DNA from: Pseudomonas sp. BN417
GTDB taxonomy: Bacteria > Pseudomonadota > Gammaproteobacteria > Pseudomonadales > Pseudomonadaceae
Length of the DNA: 64,000 nt
Direction: 5' to 3'
NCBI RefSeq assembly: GCF_029871205.1
Contig: NZ_SSOJ01000115.1
Location: 1 to 64,000 of the forward strand
Within the stretch, counting starts at the first letter, position 1. The number at the start of each line of letters is the position of its first letter. The translations under genes were made by a program, and so were the position numbers. The notes beneath the pieces are model-generated. The model did no database searches and was not told the origin of the DNA. It worked only from the letters and a program-made list of their open reading frames with translations. Shown in pieces: positions 1 to 9,749 of the stretch.

Positions 1-1302
1 GCCCTGGGTGTCCTGGCCCAGCAGGCCGCCGCCGGCGGCTTCATCGAGGACAGCAAGGCCAGCCTCGCCCTGCGCAACTTCTACATCAACTCGGACAACC
101 GCGAAGGCACCGCCGCGCCCTCCAAACAGGAGGAGTGGGGCCAGGGCTTCCTGTTCAACTACGCCTCGGGCTTCACCGAGGGCACGGTCGGCGTCGGCGT
201 CGACGCCCTCGGTCTGCTCGGCGTCAAACTGGACTCCGGCAAGGGCCGCCACTACAACCCGACCAGCGCCAACTACGGCGGTACGGTGTTCCCCACCGAC
301 AACGACGGCCGCGCCAAGGACGATTTCGGCAGCCTCGGGGTGACCGGCAAGCTGCGCTTCTCCAAGACCGAGGCGCGCCTGGGCACCCTGCTGCCGAAGC
401 TGCCGGTGGTGACCTACAACGATGGCCGCCTGCTGCCGCAGACCTTCGAGGGCGGGCAGATCACCGCCAACGAGATCGCCGGGCTGACCCTGGTCGGCGG
501 CCAGCTGGAACACGCCAAGGGGCGTAACTCCAGCGACGCCCGCGGCCTCTCCATCGCCGGTGCGAACAACGCCCGCAGCGGCCAGTTCGTCAACAAGTTC
601 TACTTCGCCGGCGGCGACTACAAGGTCAGCGACGCCCTGCTCGCGCAGTACTACTACGGCAACCTGGAAGACTTCTATCAGCAGCACTTCCTCGGCCTGA
701 CCCACACCTGGGCGCTGCCAGTGGGCGCGTTGAAGTCCGACCTGCGCTACTTCCACAACAGCGCCGACGGCCAGAACGGCAGCGCCGCCGGGCGTCGCGA
801 AGGCTTTGTCAGCAGCGGCAACTGGGCGGCCAACGACCCGCACCGCGGCGAAGTCGACAACCGCACCTGGAGCGCCTTGTTCACCTACAGCCTGGCCGGC
901 CACGCGGCGAGCCTGGGCTACCAGCAGCTCTCCGGCGACAGCGCCTTCCCCTTCCTCAACCAGGGCGACGGCGCCACCGCCTACCTGATCACCGACCGCC
1001 AGATCGGCAAGTTCCTCAGCGCGGGCGAGCGCACCTGGGTGGCCGAGTACGGCTACGACTTCGCCAAGCTCGGGGTGCCGGGGCTGAAGGCCCAGGCGAC
1101 CTACCTCAGGGGCAGCAACATCGAGACCCAGGGCGATGACCAGGGCGAGTGGGAGCGCGATTTGCGCCTCGACTACGTGCTGCAGAGCGGCCCGCTGAAG
1201 GGCCTGGGCGTGTCCTGGCGCAACGCATCGCTGCGCAGCGATGCGGTGCGCGACCAGGACGAGAACCGGTTGATCCTCAGTTACACCCTGACGCTGCTGT
1301 AA
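1..1302 (+). CDS. OprD-family outer-membrane porin, 5' end outside the window
   Basis: The frame is open from base 1, so the start and the signal peptide (ending ...LAQQAAA) are cut by the window edge. The mature part begins GGFIEDSKASLALRNFYIN, the usual N-terminus of the Pseudomonas OprD/OprE/OprQ porins, and alternating aromatic/polar strands run to a C-terminal LILSYTLTLL that fits a closing beta-strand. About 433 residues are visible, near the usual 420-450. Such porins pass small solutes (amino acids, peptides, aromatic acids) through the outer membrane. The substrate cannot be told from this sequence. Proximity to the sulfur genes is suggestive only, since 313 bp with repeat elements and an AT-rich promoter region separate it from lsfA. 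Confidence 0.9.
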   Translation, partial: ALGVLAQQAAAGGFIEDSKASLALRNFYINSDNREGTAAPSKQEEWGQGFLFNYASGFTEGTVGVGVDALGLLGVKLDSGKGRHYNPTSANYGGTVFPTDNDGRAKDDFGSLGVTGKLRFSKTEARLGTLLPKLPVVTYNDGRLLPQTFEGGQITANEIAGLTLVGGQLEHAKGRNSSDARGLSIAGANNARSGQFVNKFYFAGGDYKVSDALLAQYYYGNLEDFYQQHFLGLTHTWALPVGALKSDLRYFHNSADGQNGSAAGRREGFVSSGNWAANDPHRGEVDNRTWSALFTYSLAGHAASLGYQQLSGDSAFPFLNQGDGATAYLITDRQIGKFLSAGERTWVAEYGYDFAKLGVPGLKAQATYLRGSNIETQGDDQGEWERDLRLDYVLQSGPLKGLGVSWRNASLRSDAVRDQDENRLILSYTLTLL

Positions 1303-1313
1303 GGGCGTATTGG

Positions 1314-1450
1314 GCAGGCCTGCGGCCTGCTTGGCGAATGAATTCGCCCCTACAGGAAGAGCGCCCCGAGGCACGGACAGCCCCCTCTCCCTTCAGGGAG
1401 AGGGTTGGGGAGAGGGTGGCGGCCCCTTCGCGAATGAATTCGCTCCCACA
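1314..1450. repeat. Intergenic REP-like block (families A and C)
   Basis: After the porin stop there is a copy of the GCGAATGAATTCGCCCC repeat preceded by a GC stem (gcaggcctgcggcctgc), then a CT-rich inverted repeat (CCCTCTCCCTTCAGGGAGAGGG at about 1383-1405), then a second GCGAATGAATTCGC half near 1429. Copies of the same elements recur at 6477, 9651, 36699, 43822, 56885 and 62321. The rest of the 313-bp gap to lsfA is the AT-rich promoter region. Confidence 0.8.
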
Positions 1451-1523
1451 GATATGTGCCGGGAACCTCATTCCAGACGGTTTCCCGGCGTTTTCACGGG
1501 TGAAATTCAATAGCTCAATAAGT

Positions 1524-1545
1524 AATAAATAAATCGTTATTTATT
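1524..1545. promoter_or_regulatory. Perfect AT palindrome upstream of lsfA/ssu
   Basis: AATAAATAA and TTATTTATT form perfect 9-bp arms around ATCG inside a 55-bp AT-rich stretch, which is striking in this GC-rich DNA. It lies 71-92 bp before the lsfA start, where an activator site would sit. A sulfur-starvation regulator such as CysB or a local LysR protein is an inference from context. Confidence 0.45.
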
Positions 1546-1615
1546 CTTTTTAATTTTCAGCGCCGCTGCGCATAGTGAGCCCCACGGAACGACACCAGTA
1601 CACAGGAGCAGCACC

Positions 1616-2254
1616 ATGAGTATCCGCCTCGGCGACATCGCCCCCGACTTCGAACAGGACTCCAGCGAAGGTCGCATTCGCTTCCATGAATGGCTGGGCC
1701 ACAGCTGGGGCGTGCTCTTCTCGCACCCGGCCGACTTCACCCCGGTGTGCACCACCGAGCTCGGCTTTACCGCCAAGCTGAAGGATGAATTCGCCGCCCG
1801 CGGGGTCAAGGTCATCGCCCTCTCCGTGGACCCGGTGGACTCCCACCAGCGCTGGATTGAGGACATCAACGAGACCCAGGTCACCCTGGTCAACTTCCCG
1901 ATCATCGCCGACGCCGACCGCCAGGTTTCCGACCTCTACGACCTGATCCACCCGAACGCCAACGACACCCTCACCGTGCGTTCGCTGTTCATCATCGACC
2001 CGAACAAGAAGGTGCGCCTGATCATCACCTACCCGGCGAGCACCGGGCGCAACTTCAACGAGATCCTGCGGGTGATCGACTCCCTGCAGCTGACCGACAA
2101 CCACAAGGTCGCCACCCCGGCCAACTGGCAGGACGGCGATGACGTGGTGATCGTGCCCTCGCTCAAGGACGAGGACGAAATCCGCCAGCGCTTCCCGCGT
2201 GGCTACAAGGCGGTCCGGCCCTACCTGCGCCTGACCCCGCAACCCAACCGCTGA
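1616..2254 (+). CDS. lsfA: 1-Cys peroxiredoxin LsfA (Prx6 type)
   Basis: 212 residues. It reduces peroxides with a single peroxidatic cysteine, seen in DFTPVCTTELGF (Cys about 45) after an N-terminal LGDIAPDF. The long C-terminal part (KVATPANWQDGDDVVIVPS) is the Prx6-class extension. LsfA was described in Pseudomonas as a protein induced by sulfate starvation, and its place directly before ssuA (100-bp gap) matches that role: protection from oxidants when organosulfur is the sulfur source. The start has AGGAG about 9 bp upstream (acaggagcagcaccATG). Confidence 0.95.
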   Translation: MSIRLGDIAPDFEQDSSEGRIRFHEWLGHSWGVLFSHPADFTPVCTTELGFTAKLKDEFAARGVKVIALSVDPVDSHQRWIEDINETQVTLVNFPIIADADRQVSDLYDLIHPNANDTLTVRSLFIIDPNKKVRLIITYPASTGRNFNEILRVIDSLQLTDNHKVATPANWQDGDDVVIVPSLKDEDEIRQRFPRGYKAVRPYLRLTPQPNR

Positions 2255-2354
2255 TCCACTCGGCGCATTCCGCGCACAGAACGACCCCGCCTTACTCACC
2301 CGCCAACGGGCCAGCAGGCAACGACACCACAAGCAAAGTCATGAGGAGAGCGCC

Positions 2355-3317
2355 ATGCGCACCATCACTTTGCGTCGGAGCCTGGCTGCCCTGTTCGCGG
2401 CTGCCCTGGCTTTCGGCGCCATCACCCAGGCACAGGCCGAGACCCTGCGAATCGGCTACCAGAAATACGGCACCCTGGTGCTGCTCAAGGCCAAGGGCTC
2501 GCTGGAGAAGCGCCTGGCGGACCAGGGCATCGAGGTGAAGTGGACCGAGTTCCCTGGCGGGCCGCAGCTGCTGGAGGGCCTGAACGTCGGCTCCATCGAC
2601 TTCGGCGTGACGGGCGAAACCCCGCCGGTGTTCGCCCAGGCCGCCGGTGCCGATCTGCTCTACGTGGCCTATGAGCCGCCGGCGCCGCTGAGCGAGGCGA
2701 TCCTGGTGCCCAAGGGCTCGCCCATCCAGTCGGTCAAGGAGCTGGCCGGCAAGAAGGTCGCCCTGAACAAGGGCTCCAACGTCCACTACCTGCTGGTGCG
2801 CGCCCTGGAAGAGGCCGGCCTGAAGTACGGCGACATCCAGCCCGTCTACCTGCCGCCGGCCGATGCCCGCGCCGCCTTCGAGCGCGGCAGCGTGGACGCC
2901 TGGGTGATCTGGGACCCCTTCCAGGCCGCCGCCGAGCAACAGCTTGAAGCGCGCACCCTGCGCAATGGCGAGGGGCTTGTGGATAACCACCAGTTCTACC
3001 TTGCCACCCGCCACTACGCCCAGAAGCACCCGCAGGTGATCAGCACCCTGATCGAGGAAGTGCGCGCCGTGGGCGAGGACTCCAGGGCCGATCCGGACAA
3101 GGTCACCGAACAGGTCGCGCCGCTGCTGGGCTTGCCTGCGGACATCACCTCCATCGCGGTGAAACGCCAGGGCTACGGCGCCCAGCCGTTGACCCCGGAG
3201 GTGATCGCCGCGCAACAGAAGATTGCCGATACCTTCACCGCGCTGAAGCTGATCCCGAAAAAACTCAGCATCGCCGACGTGATCTGGAGTCCGCCGGCCA
3301 AGGTCGCGCAGCAGTAA
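2355..3317 (+). CDS. ssuA: Aliphatic sulfonate-binding periplasmic protein SsuA
   Basis: 320 residues. A signal peptide (about residues 1-25, ending TQAQA) precedes a NMT1/SsuA-type solute-binding fold: TLRIGYQKYGTLVLLKAKG, GGPQLLEGLNVGSIDFGVTG and a VIWDPF segment are typical. It captures alkanesulfonates in the periplasm for SsuBC. TGAGGAGAG precedes the start at good spacing. It is followed after 98 bp, which hold a CT-rich repeat, by ssuD. Confidence 0.95.
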   Translation: MRTITLRRSLAALFAAALAFGAITQAQAETLRIGYQKYGTLVLLKAKGSLEKRLADQGIEVKWTEFPGGPQLLEGLNVGSIDFGVTGETPPVFAQAAGADLLYVAYEPPAPLSEAILVPKGSPIQSVKELAGKKVALNKGSNVHYLLVRALEEAGLKYGDIQPVYLPPADARAAFERGSVDAWVIWDPFQAAAEQQLEARTLRNGEGLVDNHQFYLATRHYAQKHPQVISTLIEEVRAVGEDSRADPDKVTEQVAPLLGLPADITSIAVKRQGYGAQPLTPEVIAAQQKIADTFTALKLIPKKLSIADVIWSPPAKVAQQ

Positions 3318-3415
3318 TTCCGAAGCACTGGGTGAGGGCGGTGCCGTCTGGTGCTTCCCTCTCCCCCGGCCCCTCTCCCTGAAGAGGAGAGGGGAGTATT
3401 TAAGGAGACCACTCC

Positions 3416-4579
3416 ATGAGCTTGAACATCTTCTGGTTCCTGCCGACCCACGGCGACGGCCACTACCTCGGTACATCCGAGGGCGCCCGCGCCGTCGACC
3501 ACGGCTACCTGCAACAGATCGCCCAGGCCGCAGACCGCCTCGGCTTCGGCGGCGTATTGATCCCCACCGGGCGCTCCTGCGAGGACTCCTGGCTGGTGGC
3601 CGCCTCGCTGATTCCCGTGACCCAGCGCCTGAAGTTCCTGGTGGCCCTGCGCCCCGGGATCATTTCGCCGACCGTGGCCGCGCGCCAGGCGGCCACACTG
3701 GATCGCCTGTCCGGCGGCCGCGCCCTGTTCAACCTGGTGACCGGCGGCGACCCGGACGAGCTGGCCGCCGACGGCCTGCACCTGAATCATGAAGAACGTT
3801 ACGAAGCCTCGGTCGAGTTCACCCGTATCTGGCGCCGCGTGCTGGAAGGCGAAACCGTCGACTACGACGGCAAGCACATCCAGGTGAAGGGCGCCAAGCT
3901 GTTCTACCCGCCGTTGCAGCAGCCGCGCCCGCCGCTGTACTTCGGCGGCTCTTCCGAAGCAGCCCAGGACCTGGCGGCCGAGCAGGTCGAGCTGTACCTG
4001 ACCTGGGGCGAGCCGCCCTCGGCGGTGAAGGAGAAGATCGAACAGGTACGCGCCAAGGCCGCCAAGCAGGGCCGCACTGTCCGCTTCGGCATCCGTCTGC
4101 ACGTGATTGTGCGGGAAACCGTTGAGGCCGCCTGGGCCGCTGCCGACCGCCTGATCGAGAACCTCGACGACGCGACCATCGCCAAGGCCCAGGCCGCCTT
4201 CGCCCGCTTCGACTCGGTGGGCCAGCAGCGCATGGCCGCCCTGCACAACGGCAGGCGAGACCAGCTGGAAGTCAGCCCCAACCTCTGGGCCGGCGTCGGC
4301 CTGGTACGCGGCGGCGCCGGTACCGCGCTGGTGGGCGACGGCCCGACCGTGGCCGCACGGGTGAAGGAATATGCCGATCTGGGCATCGACACCTTCATCT
4401 TCTCCGGCTACCCGCACCTGGAAGAGTCCTACCGCGTCGCCGAACTGCTGTTCCCGCACCTGGATGTGGCGCGGCCGCAGAACAACGACGGCCTGGCCTT
4501 CGTCAGCCCCTTTGGCGAGATGGTGGCCAACGAGGCGCTGCCCGAACCCAAGCTGCACAACGTCGCATCGCAGAGCTGA
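3416..4579 (+). CDS. ssuD: FMNH2-dependent alkanesulfonate monooxygenase SsuD
   Basis: 387 residues. This bacterial-luciferase-like enzyme cleaves alkanesulfonates to an aldehyde and sulfite using reduced flavin. Supporting segments are [20 protein letters not shown], the active-site loop TGRSCEDSW (Cys55), [11 protein letters not shown] and [29 protein letters not shown] precedes the ATG. It needs FMNH2 from an NAD(P)H:FMN reductase (SsuE), but no such gene is present in this cluster. Confidence 0.95.
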   Translation: MSLNIFWFLPTHGDGHYLGTSEGARAVDHGYLQQIAQAADRLGFGGVLIPTGRSCEDSWLVAASLIPVTQRLKFLVALRPGIISPTVAARQAATLDRLSGGRALFNLVTGGDPDELAADGLHLNHEERYEASVEFTRIWRRVLEGETVDYDGKHIQVKGAKLFYPPLQQPRPPLYFGGSSEAAQDLAAEQVELYLTWGEPPSAVKEKIEQVRAKAAKQGRTVRFGIRLHVIVRETVEAAWAAADRLIENLDDATIAKAQAAFARFDSVGQQRMAALHNGRRDQLEVSPNLWAGVGLVRGGAGTALVGDGPTVAARVKEYADLGIDTFIFSGYPHLEESYRVAELLFPHLDVARPQNNDGLAFVSPFGEMVANEALPEPKLHNVASQS

Positions 4580-4589
4580 GGACGCGGGG

Positions 4590-5375
4590 ATGAAGCTCGA
4601 TTCGATACTCCTGCGCCTGGCGCCCTGGGCACTGCCCGTGGCGCTGCTGGCGATCTGGCAGGGCGCGGTGGCGACCGGCCTGCTCTCCACCCGCATCCTG
4701 CCGGCGCCGAGCGCCGTGCTGGAGGCGGGCTGGGACCTGCTCGCCAGCGGCGAGATCTGGACCCACCTGGCCATCAGCGGCTGGCGCGCCGGCATCGGCT
4801 TCGCCATTGGCGGCGGCTTGGGCCTGTTGCTGGGCTTCATCACCGGCCTGTCGAAGTGGGGCGAACGCCTGCTCGACAGCTCGGTGCAGATGATCCGCAA
4901 CGTGCCGCACCTGGCGCTGATCCCGCTGGTAATCCTGTGGTTCGGCATCGACGAGTCGGCGAAAATCTTCCTGGTCGCCCTCGGCACCCTGTTCCCCATC
5001 TACCTCAACACCTACCACGGCATCCGCAACGTCGACCCGACGCTGGTGGAGATGGCTCGCAGCTACGGCCTGTCCGGCTTCTCGCTGTTCCGCCAGGTGA
5101 TCCTGCCCGGCGCGCTGCCCTCGATCCTGGTCGGCGTGCGCTTCGCCCTCGGCTTCATGTGGCTGACCCTGATCGTCGCCGAGACCATTTCCGCCAGTTC
5201 CGGCATCGGCTACCTGGCGATGAACGCCCGCGAATTCCTGCAGACAGACGTCGTCGTGCTGGCGATCCTGCTCTATGCCGTGCTCGGCAAGCTCGCGGAC
5301 GTCGCTGCCCGTGGCCTGGAGCGTGTCTGGCTGCGCTGGCACCCGGCCTACCAGGCCAAGGGAGGTGCCGCATGA
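4590..5375 (+). CDS. ssuC: Sulfonate ABC transporter permease SsuC
   Basis: 261 residues, with a BPD_transp_1 fold of about six membrane segments and an EAA loop region around [25 protein letters not shown]. The start used is the ATG ten bases after the ssuD stop, with GGGG ahead of it; a longer upstream frame inside ssuD is unlikely. The stop overlaps the ssuB start (ATGA), so the two are translationally coupled. Works with SsuA and SsuB to import sulfonates. Confidence 0.94.
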   Translation: MKLDSILLRLAPWALPVALLAIWQGAVATGLLSTRILPAPSAVLEAGWDLLASGEIWTHLAISGWRAGIGFAIGGGLGLLLGFITGLSKWGERLLDSSVQMIRNVPHLALIPLVILWFGIDESAKIFLVALGTLFPIYLNTYHGIRNVDPTLVEMARSYGLSGFSLFRQVILPGALPSILVGVRFALGFMWLTLIVAETISASSGIGYLAMNAREFLQTDVVVLAILLYAVLGKLADVAARGLERVWLRWHPAYQAKGGAA

Positions 5376-6196
5376 CCGCCCTGCAGACGCCACAACGCCT
5401 GAAGCGCGGTATCTCGCTGGGCGGCACCCCGCTGGCGCTGCGTGACATCGGCAAATCCTTCGGCGAGCGCGAGGTGCTCAAGGGCATCGATCTGCTGATC
5501 CCCGCCGGCCAGTTTGTCGCCGTGGTGGGCCGCAGCGGTTGCGGCAAGAGCACCCTGCTGCGTCTGCTGGCGGGCCTGGACCAGCCGTCCCGTGGCGACC
5601 TGCTGGCCGGCTCGGCACCGCTGGAGGATGCCCGCGAGGACACCCGCCTGATGTTCCAGGACGCACGCCTGCTGCCCTGGAAACGGGTGATCGACAACGT
5701 TGGCCTGGGCCTTTCCGGCGACTGGCGCCCGCACGCCCTGGAAGCGCTGGAAGCTGTGGGTCTGGCCGACCGCGCCAAGGAGTGGCCGGCGGCGCTGTCC
5801 GGCGGGCAGAAGCAGCGCGTGGCCTTGGCCCGTGCGCTGATCCACCAGCCGCGCCTGTTGCTGCTGGACGAGCCCCTGGGCGCGCTGGATGCCCTGACCC
5901 GCATCGAGATGCAGCAGCTGCTCGAGCGTCTCTGGCAGCAGCATGGCTTCACCGTGCTGCTGGTGACTCACGACGTGAACGAGGCGGTGGCCGTCGCCGA
6001 CCGGGTGATCCTGATCGAGGACGGCGCCATCGGCCTCGACCTGCCGGTGGAGCTGGCGCGCCCCCGCGCCCGTGGCTCGGCGCGCCTGGCCGCACTGGAA
6101 GCGGAAGTGCTGGACCGGGTGCTGGCGCTCCCGGCCGCGCCTCCGGAACCCGAACCCCTTTCCCCCCTGCCCACGCAATTGCGTTGGGCGCTCTGA
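5372..6196 (+). CDS. ssuB: Sulfonate ABC transporter ATPase SsuB
   Basis: 274 residues. Walker [10 protein letters not shown], signature [15 protein letters not shown], Walker [13 protein letters not shown] and switch [11 protein letters not shown] are all intact. GGAGGTGCCGC precedes the ATG, which overlaps the ssuC stop. The Pro-rich C-terminal tail ([15 protein letters not shown]) is a variable feature of this family. Energises sulfonate uptake through SsuC. Confidence 0.95.
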   Translation: MTALQTPQRLKRGISLGGTPLALRDIGKSFGEREVLKGIDLLIPAGQFVAVVGRSGCGKSTLLRLLAGLDQPSRGDLLAGSAPLEDAREDTRLMFQDARLLPWKRVIDNVGLGLSGDWRPHALEALEAVGLADRAKEWPAALSGGQKQRVALARALIHQPRLLLLDEPLGALDALTRIEMQQLLERLWQQHGFTVLLVTHDVNEAVAVADRVILIEDGAIGLDLPVELARPRARGSARLAALEAEVLDRVLALPAAPPEPEPLSPLPTQLRWAL

Positions 6197-6232
6197 CCTA
6201 AACCCCATATCCCGAGCAAAGGAAGAACCGCC

Positions 6233-6448
6233 ATGACCATCAAAGCCATCAACGTCCGCAACCAGTTCAAGGGCACCATCAAGGAAATCGTCGAGGGCCC
6301 GGTGCTCTCCGAGATCGACGTGCAGACCGCCGCCGGAATCGTCACCTCGGTCATCACCACCCGCTCCGTGCGCGAGTTGGAGCTGGGGGTCGGTTCCGAA
6401 GTGATCGCCTTCGTGAAGTCCACGGAGGTGTCCATCGCCAAGCTGTGA
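6233..6448 (+). CDS. ssuF: Molbindin-like protein SsuF
   Basis: 71 residues forming a single TOBE/molbindin domain (MTIKAINVRNQFKGTIKEI...VITTRSVRELELGVGSEVIAFVKSTEVSIAKL). In P. putida, ssuF is the last ssu gene and is reported as needed for sulfonate use although its biochemical role is unclear; an oxyanion (molybdate)-binding fold is inferred from homology. AAAGGAAG precedes the start. It is 36 bp after ssuB and closes the operon. Confidence 0.9.
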   Translation: MTIKAINVRNQFKGTIKEIVEGPVLSEIDVQTAAGIVTSVITTRSVRELELGVGSEVIAFVKSTEVSIAKL

Positions 6449-6476
6449 GGCTCCAGGGAGGTTGGGCTGCTTTTCC

Positions 6477-6571
6477 TGTGGGGGCGAATTCATTCGCTAA
6501 GCAGTCCGCGGGACTGCCCGGCTGGGTCGGGGACCGCTACGCGGTCCTCAGCGAATGAATTCGCCCCCACA
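6477..6571. repeat. Paired REP-like element (family A)
   Basis: Two 21-bp arms, TGTGGGGGCGAATTCATTCG(C) at 6477 and its reverse complement ending at 6571, enclose two short GC stems (gcagtccgcgggactgc and ggaccgctacgcggtcc). It lies between the convergent ssuF and aguA genes, a typical place for REP doublets. Confidence 0.85.
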
Positions 6572-6610
6572 AGAGCAAGGCCACCCTGCAATTCTGTACC
6601 CGCCCCAAAA

Positions 6611-6643
6611 ACAAACCCCCGCATTCGCGGGGGTTCGTTTTTT
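6611..6643. terminator. Bidirectional intrinsic terminator between ssuF and aguA
   Basis: CCCCCGC/GCGGGGG stem with a four-base loop, flanked by an A-rich left side and GTTCGTTTTTT on the right, so it can end transcripts from both directions. Confidence 0.85.
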
Positions 6644-6653
6644 CAGCTCAGCC

Positions 6654-7760
6654 TCAGCGCTTTTGCGGCGCCGGCTGCTGCTGGGTGATGCAGTGGATGT
6701 TGCCGCCGCCGAGGAGGATCTCGCGGCCGGGCACCATCACCACTTCGTGTTGCGGGAAGACCCGCTTGAGGATGGCTTCGGCCGCGGCGTCCTTCGCGTC
6801 GTCGAACCTGGGCGCGACGATGCCGCCGTTGACGATCAGGAAGTTGACGTAGGAGCCGGCCAGGCGGATCGAGGGATCGCGTTCCTGGGTGCCTTCCACC
6901 AGGTCCACGCCCGCGCATTCTTCCTCGGTGGCGTAGATCGGGCCGGGGATCGGCATCTTGTGCACCACCAGCTGGCGGCCCTTGGCGTCACGGGCGCTTT
7001 CCAGCACCTTCATGGCCGCCTGGCAGCGCGGGTAGTTCGGGTCCTGCGGGTCGTCGGTCCAGGCCAGCAGCACTTCACCCGGACGCACGTAGCAACAGAA
7101 GTTGTCCACATGGCCGTCGGTCTCGTCGTTGTAGAGGCCATCCGGCAGCCAGATCACGGTCTCCACGGCCAGCTGCTCGCGCAGCACCGCTTCGATCTGC
7201 TCGCGGGACAGGTGCGGGTTGCGGTTCTTGTTCAGCAGGCACTCTTCGGTGGTGATCAGGGTGCCTTCGCCATCGACGTGGATGGAGCCGCCTTCCAGTA
7301 CGAAACCATCGGTGCGGTAGCGCTTGCTGTGCTCGATCTCGAGGATCTTGCGTGCCACCTGGTCGTCGCGGTTCCAGGGGAAGTAGAGGCCGCCGTCGAA
7401 GCCGCCCCAGGCGTTGAAGGTCCAGTCCACACCGCGCACGTCGCCCTGGTCGTTGACCACGAAGGTCGGGCCGGTATCACGGACCCAGGCGTCGTCGGTG
7501 CTGATCTCCACCACGCGGATGTTCGGCTCGTCGAGGCGCGCGCGGGCGTTCTCGTACTGGCCGGCGGAGACGCAGACGGTCACCGGTTCGAAACGCGCGA
7601 TGGCCTTGGCCACGGCGGTGAAGGCGACCTGCGCGGGCTTGCCGCCCAGGCGCCAGTTGTCGGGGCGCTCGGGCCAGACCATCCAGGTCTGGGTATGCGT
7701 TTCCCACTCGGCCGGCATGTGGAAGCCGTCGTCGCGCGGAAGGGTATTGAGAGTGTTCAT
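6654..7760 (-). CDS. aguA: Agmatine deiminase AguA
   Basis: 368 residues, the length I recall for the P. aeruginosa enzyme. It hydrolyses agmatine to N-carbamoylputrescine and ammonia (PPAD/agmatine deiminase fold). Seen: [44 protein letters not shown] and the C-terminal [13 protein letters not shown] with the catalytic Cys357. The start [10 protein letters not shown] was chosen over an upstream in-frame Met because it aligns with the family N-terminus. It follows aguB by 86 bp on the same strand, so the order is aguB-aguA. Confidence 0.97.
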   Translation of the reverse strand: MNTLNTLPRDDGFHMPAEWETHTQTWMVWPERPDNWRLGGKPAQVAFTAVAKAIARFEPVTVCVSAGQYENARARLDEPNIRVVEISTDDAWVRDTGPTFVVNDQGDVRGVDWTFNAWGGFDGGLYFPWNRDDQVARKILEIEHSKRYRTDGFVLEGGSIHVDGEGTLITTEECLLNKNRNPHLSREQIEAVLREQLAVETVIWLPDGLYNDETDGHVDNFCCYVRPGEVLLAWTDDPQDPNYPRCQAAMKVLESARDAKGRQLVVHKMPIPGPIYATEEECAGVDLVEGTQERDPSIRLAGSYVNFLIVNGGIVAPRFDDAKDAAAEAILKRVFPQHEVVMVPGREILLGGGNIHCITQQQPAPQKR

Positions 7761-7846
7761 TGATCCACCATCGATCTGAAAAGGGGCAGGGGCCAACCCG
7801 CTGGCGAACAGTGCATCGCCATCGGGCTGGCCCCTGAATTCGAGCA

Positions 7847-8725
<879 letters not shown>

Positions 8726-8755
8726 GGAGACACCTCGTCAGACGAATTCGGGCCG

Positions 8756-8778
8756 ATTGCCGGATATCTATCGGCAAT
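8756..8778. promoter_or_regulatory. Perfect inverted repeat in the aguB leader (candidate AguR operator)
   Basis: ATTGCCG, nine bases, CGGCAAT: perfect 7-bp arms 31 bp upstream of aguB. The core CCGATA recurs twice further upstream (near 8831 and 8898) in an AT-rich promoter region. Assignment to AguR is inferred from position; AguR is known to repress aguBA in P. aeruginosa. Confidence 0.45.
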
Positions 8779-8922
8779 CGGGGTATTTCCGTGCTGGCGG
8801 GAAGCGGGCCGCCGTGCGGATGGCGACTTTATATCCGATAAAAATCTGTATTTGAAGCGTGATTTTTCTATCAGAAGGTGAATTCTGATTTATTTGCAGA
8901 TAAATATCGGGTTTCTGTCGTC

Positions 8923-9567
8923 TCAGATCGCCAGGGCAGTCGTCCGCTTCGGCAGGTAGGGCGGCAGGTAGAGGCCGAGGTAGGCATCGAATACGCGCAT
9001 GCCTTCCTCGGCCAGGCGCGGGGTGATTTCGCCGTGCATCTGCACCGAGCGGGCGTAGACGCGGTCGCCCAGCTCCATGGCCAGGGCGAAGACGTCGATA
9101 TCGTCGGGCAGCACCGGCAGCTCGAAGTGGCGCTCGAAGAGGACGTGCATCAGCCGGCCCAGTTCGATGTCGTGCTGGCGATCGGCCTGGGTGACTTCGG
9201 TGAGGCCGTGCTGGGCGAGGATCAGCTGGCGCGCAGCGGCGTCGGCGGCGTAGATCGACAGCATGCGTTCTTCCACCAGCCGCGAAAGATCGTGCCAGTG
9301 GCGCAGGCCGTCATGCTCGATGGGCTGCTGCAGGCAGGCGCGAAAGGCGGCGTGGATGTCGGCGGTCAGGGCTTCGAGGATCGCCGGCACGCTGGAGAAA
9401 AAGTGGTAGACGGAGGAGGGCGGCATCTCCGCGCGCTCGGCGACGCTGTAGATGGACAGGTTGGCCACGCCCTGTTCGGCCAGCAGGGCGCGGGCGGCAT
9501 CGAGAATCCCGGCGATACGCAGCTGGCTGCTGGCGCGCGGCTTGCGGGCGGTGGCGGGGCGTGACAT
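8923..9567 (-). CDS. aguR: TetR-family repressor AguR
   Basis: 214 residues. The N-terminal TetR helix-turn-helix is clear (ILDAARALLAEQGVANLSIYSVAERAEMPPSSVYHFF, in parts), followed by an all-helical ligand-binding half. In P. aeruginosa the protein at this place represses aguBA and is relieved by agmatine or carbamoylputrescine. Here it sits immediately upstream of aguB in the same orientation. GGAAAGGAGCC precedes the start. Confidence 0.93.
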   Translation of the reverse strand: MSRPATARKPRASSQLRIAGILDAARALLAEQGVANLSIYSVAERAEMPPSSVYHFFSSVPAILEALTADIHAAFRACLQQPIEHDGLRHWHDLSRLVEERMLSIYAADAAARQLILAQHGLTEVTQADRQHDIELGRLMHVLFERHFELPVLPDDIDVFALAMELGDRVYARSVQMHGEITPRLAEEGMRVFDAYLGLYLPPYLPKRTTALAI

Positions 9568-9650
9568 GGGCGGCTCCTTTCCGAAGAGCCGCTATTGGAC
9601 GTCAGGCGGTGGGGTCGGAGCAAGAGAGAGAGGCAGGCCCGTGGGCCGCC

Positions 9651-9746
9651 ATCGCGGATGAATTCGCCCACAGGGTCTGGTCGTAGGGTGCGCCGTGCGC
9701 ACCAGGGCGCTTGCGCAGGAGTTCCGGTGCGCGCAGCGCACCCTAC
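9651..9746. repeat. Compound repeat: family A half plus family B palindrome
   Basis: A single GCGGATGAATTCGCCCACAGG half at about 9653 is followed at 9683-9746 by GTAGGGTGCGCCGTGCGCACC and its imperfect reverse complement ending GCGCACCCTAC. Family B copies recur at 22133, 39614 and 49764. Confidence 0.8.
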
Positions 9747-9749
9747 GGG

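Noticed and set aside
1383-1405. Intrinsic terminator for the porin at the CCCTCTCCC/GGGAGAGGG stem
   Set aside because: No T-tract follows, and closely similar CT-rich stems recur at 3359 (inside the ssu operon) and 56961, so it looks like a repeat unit.
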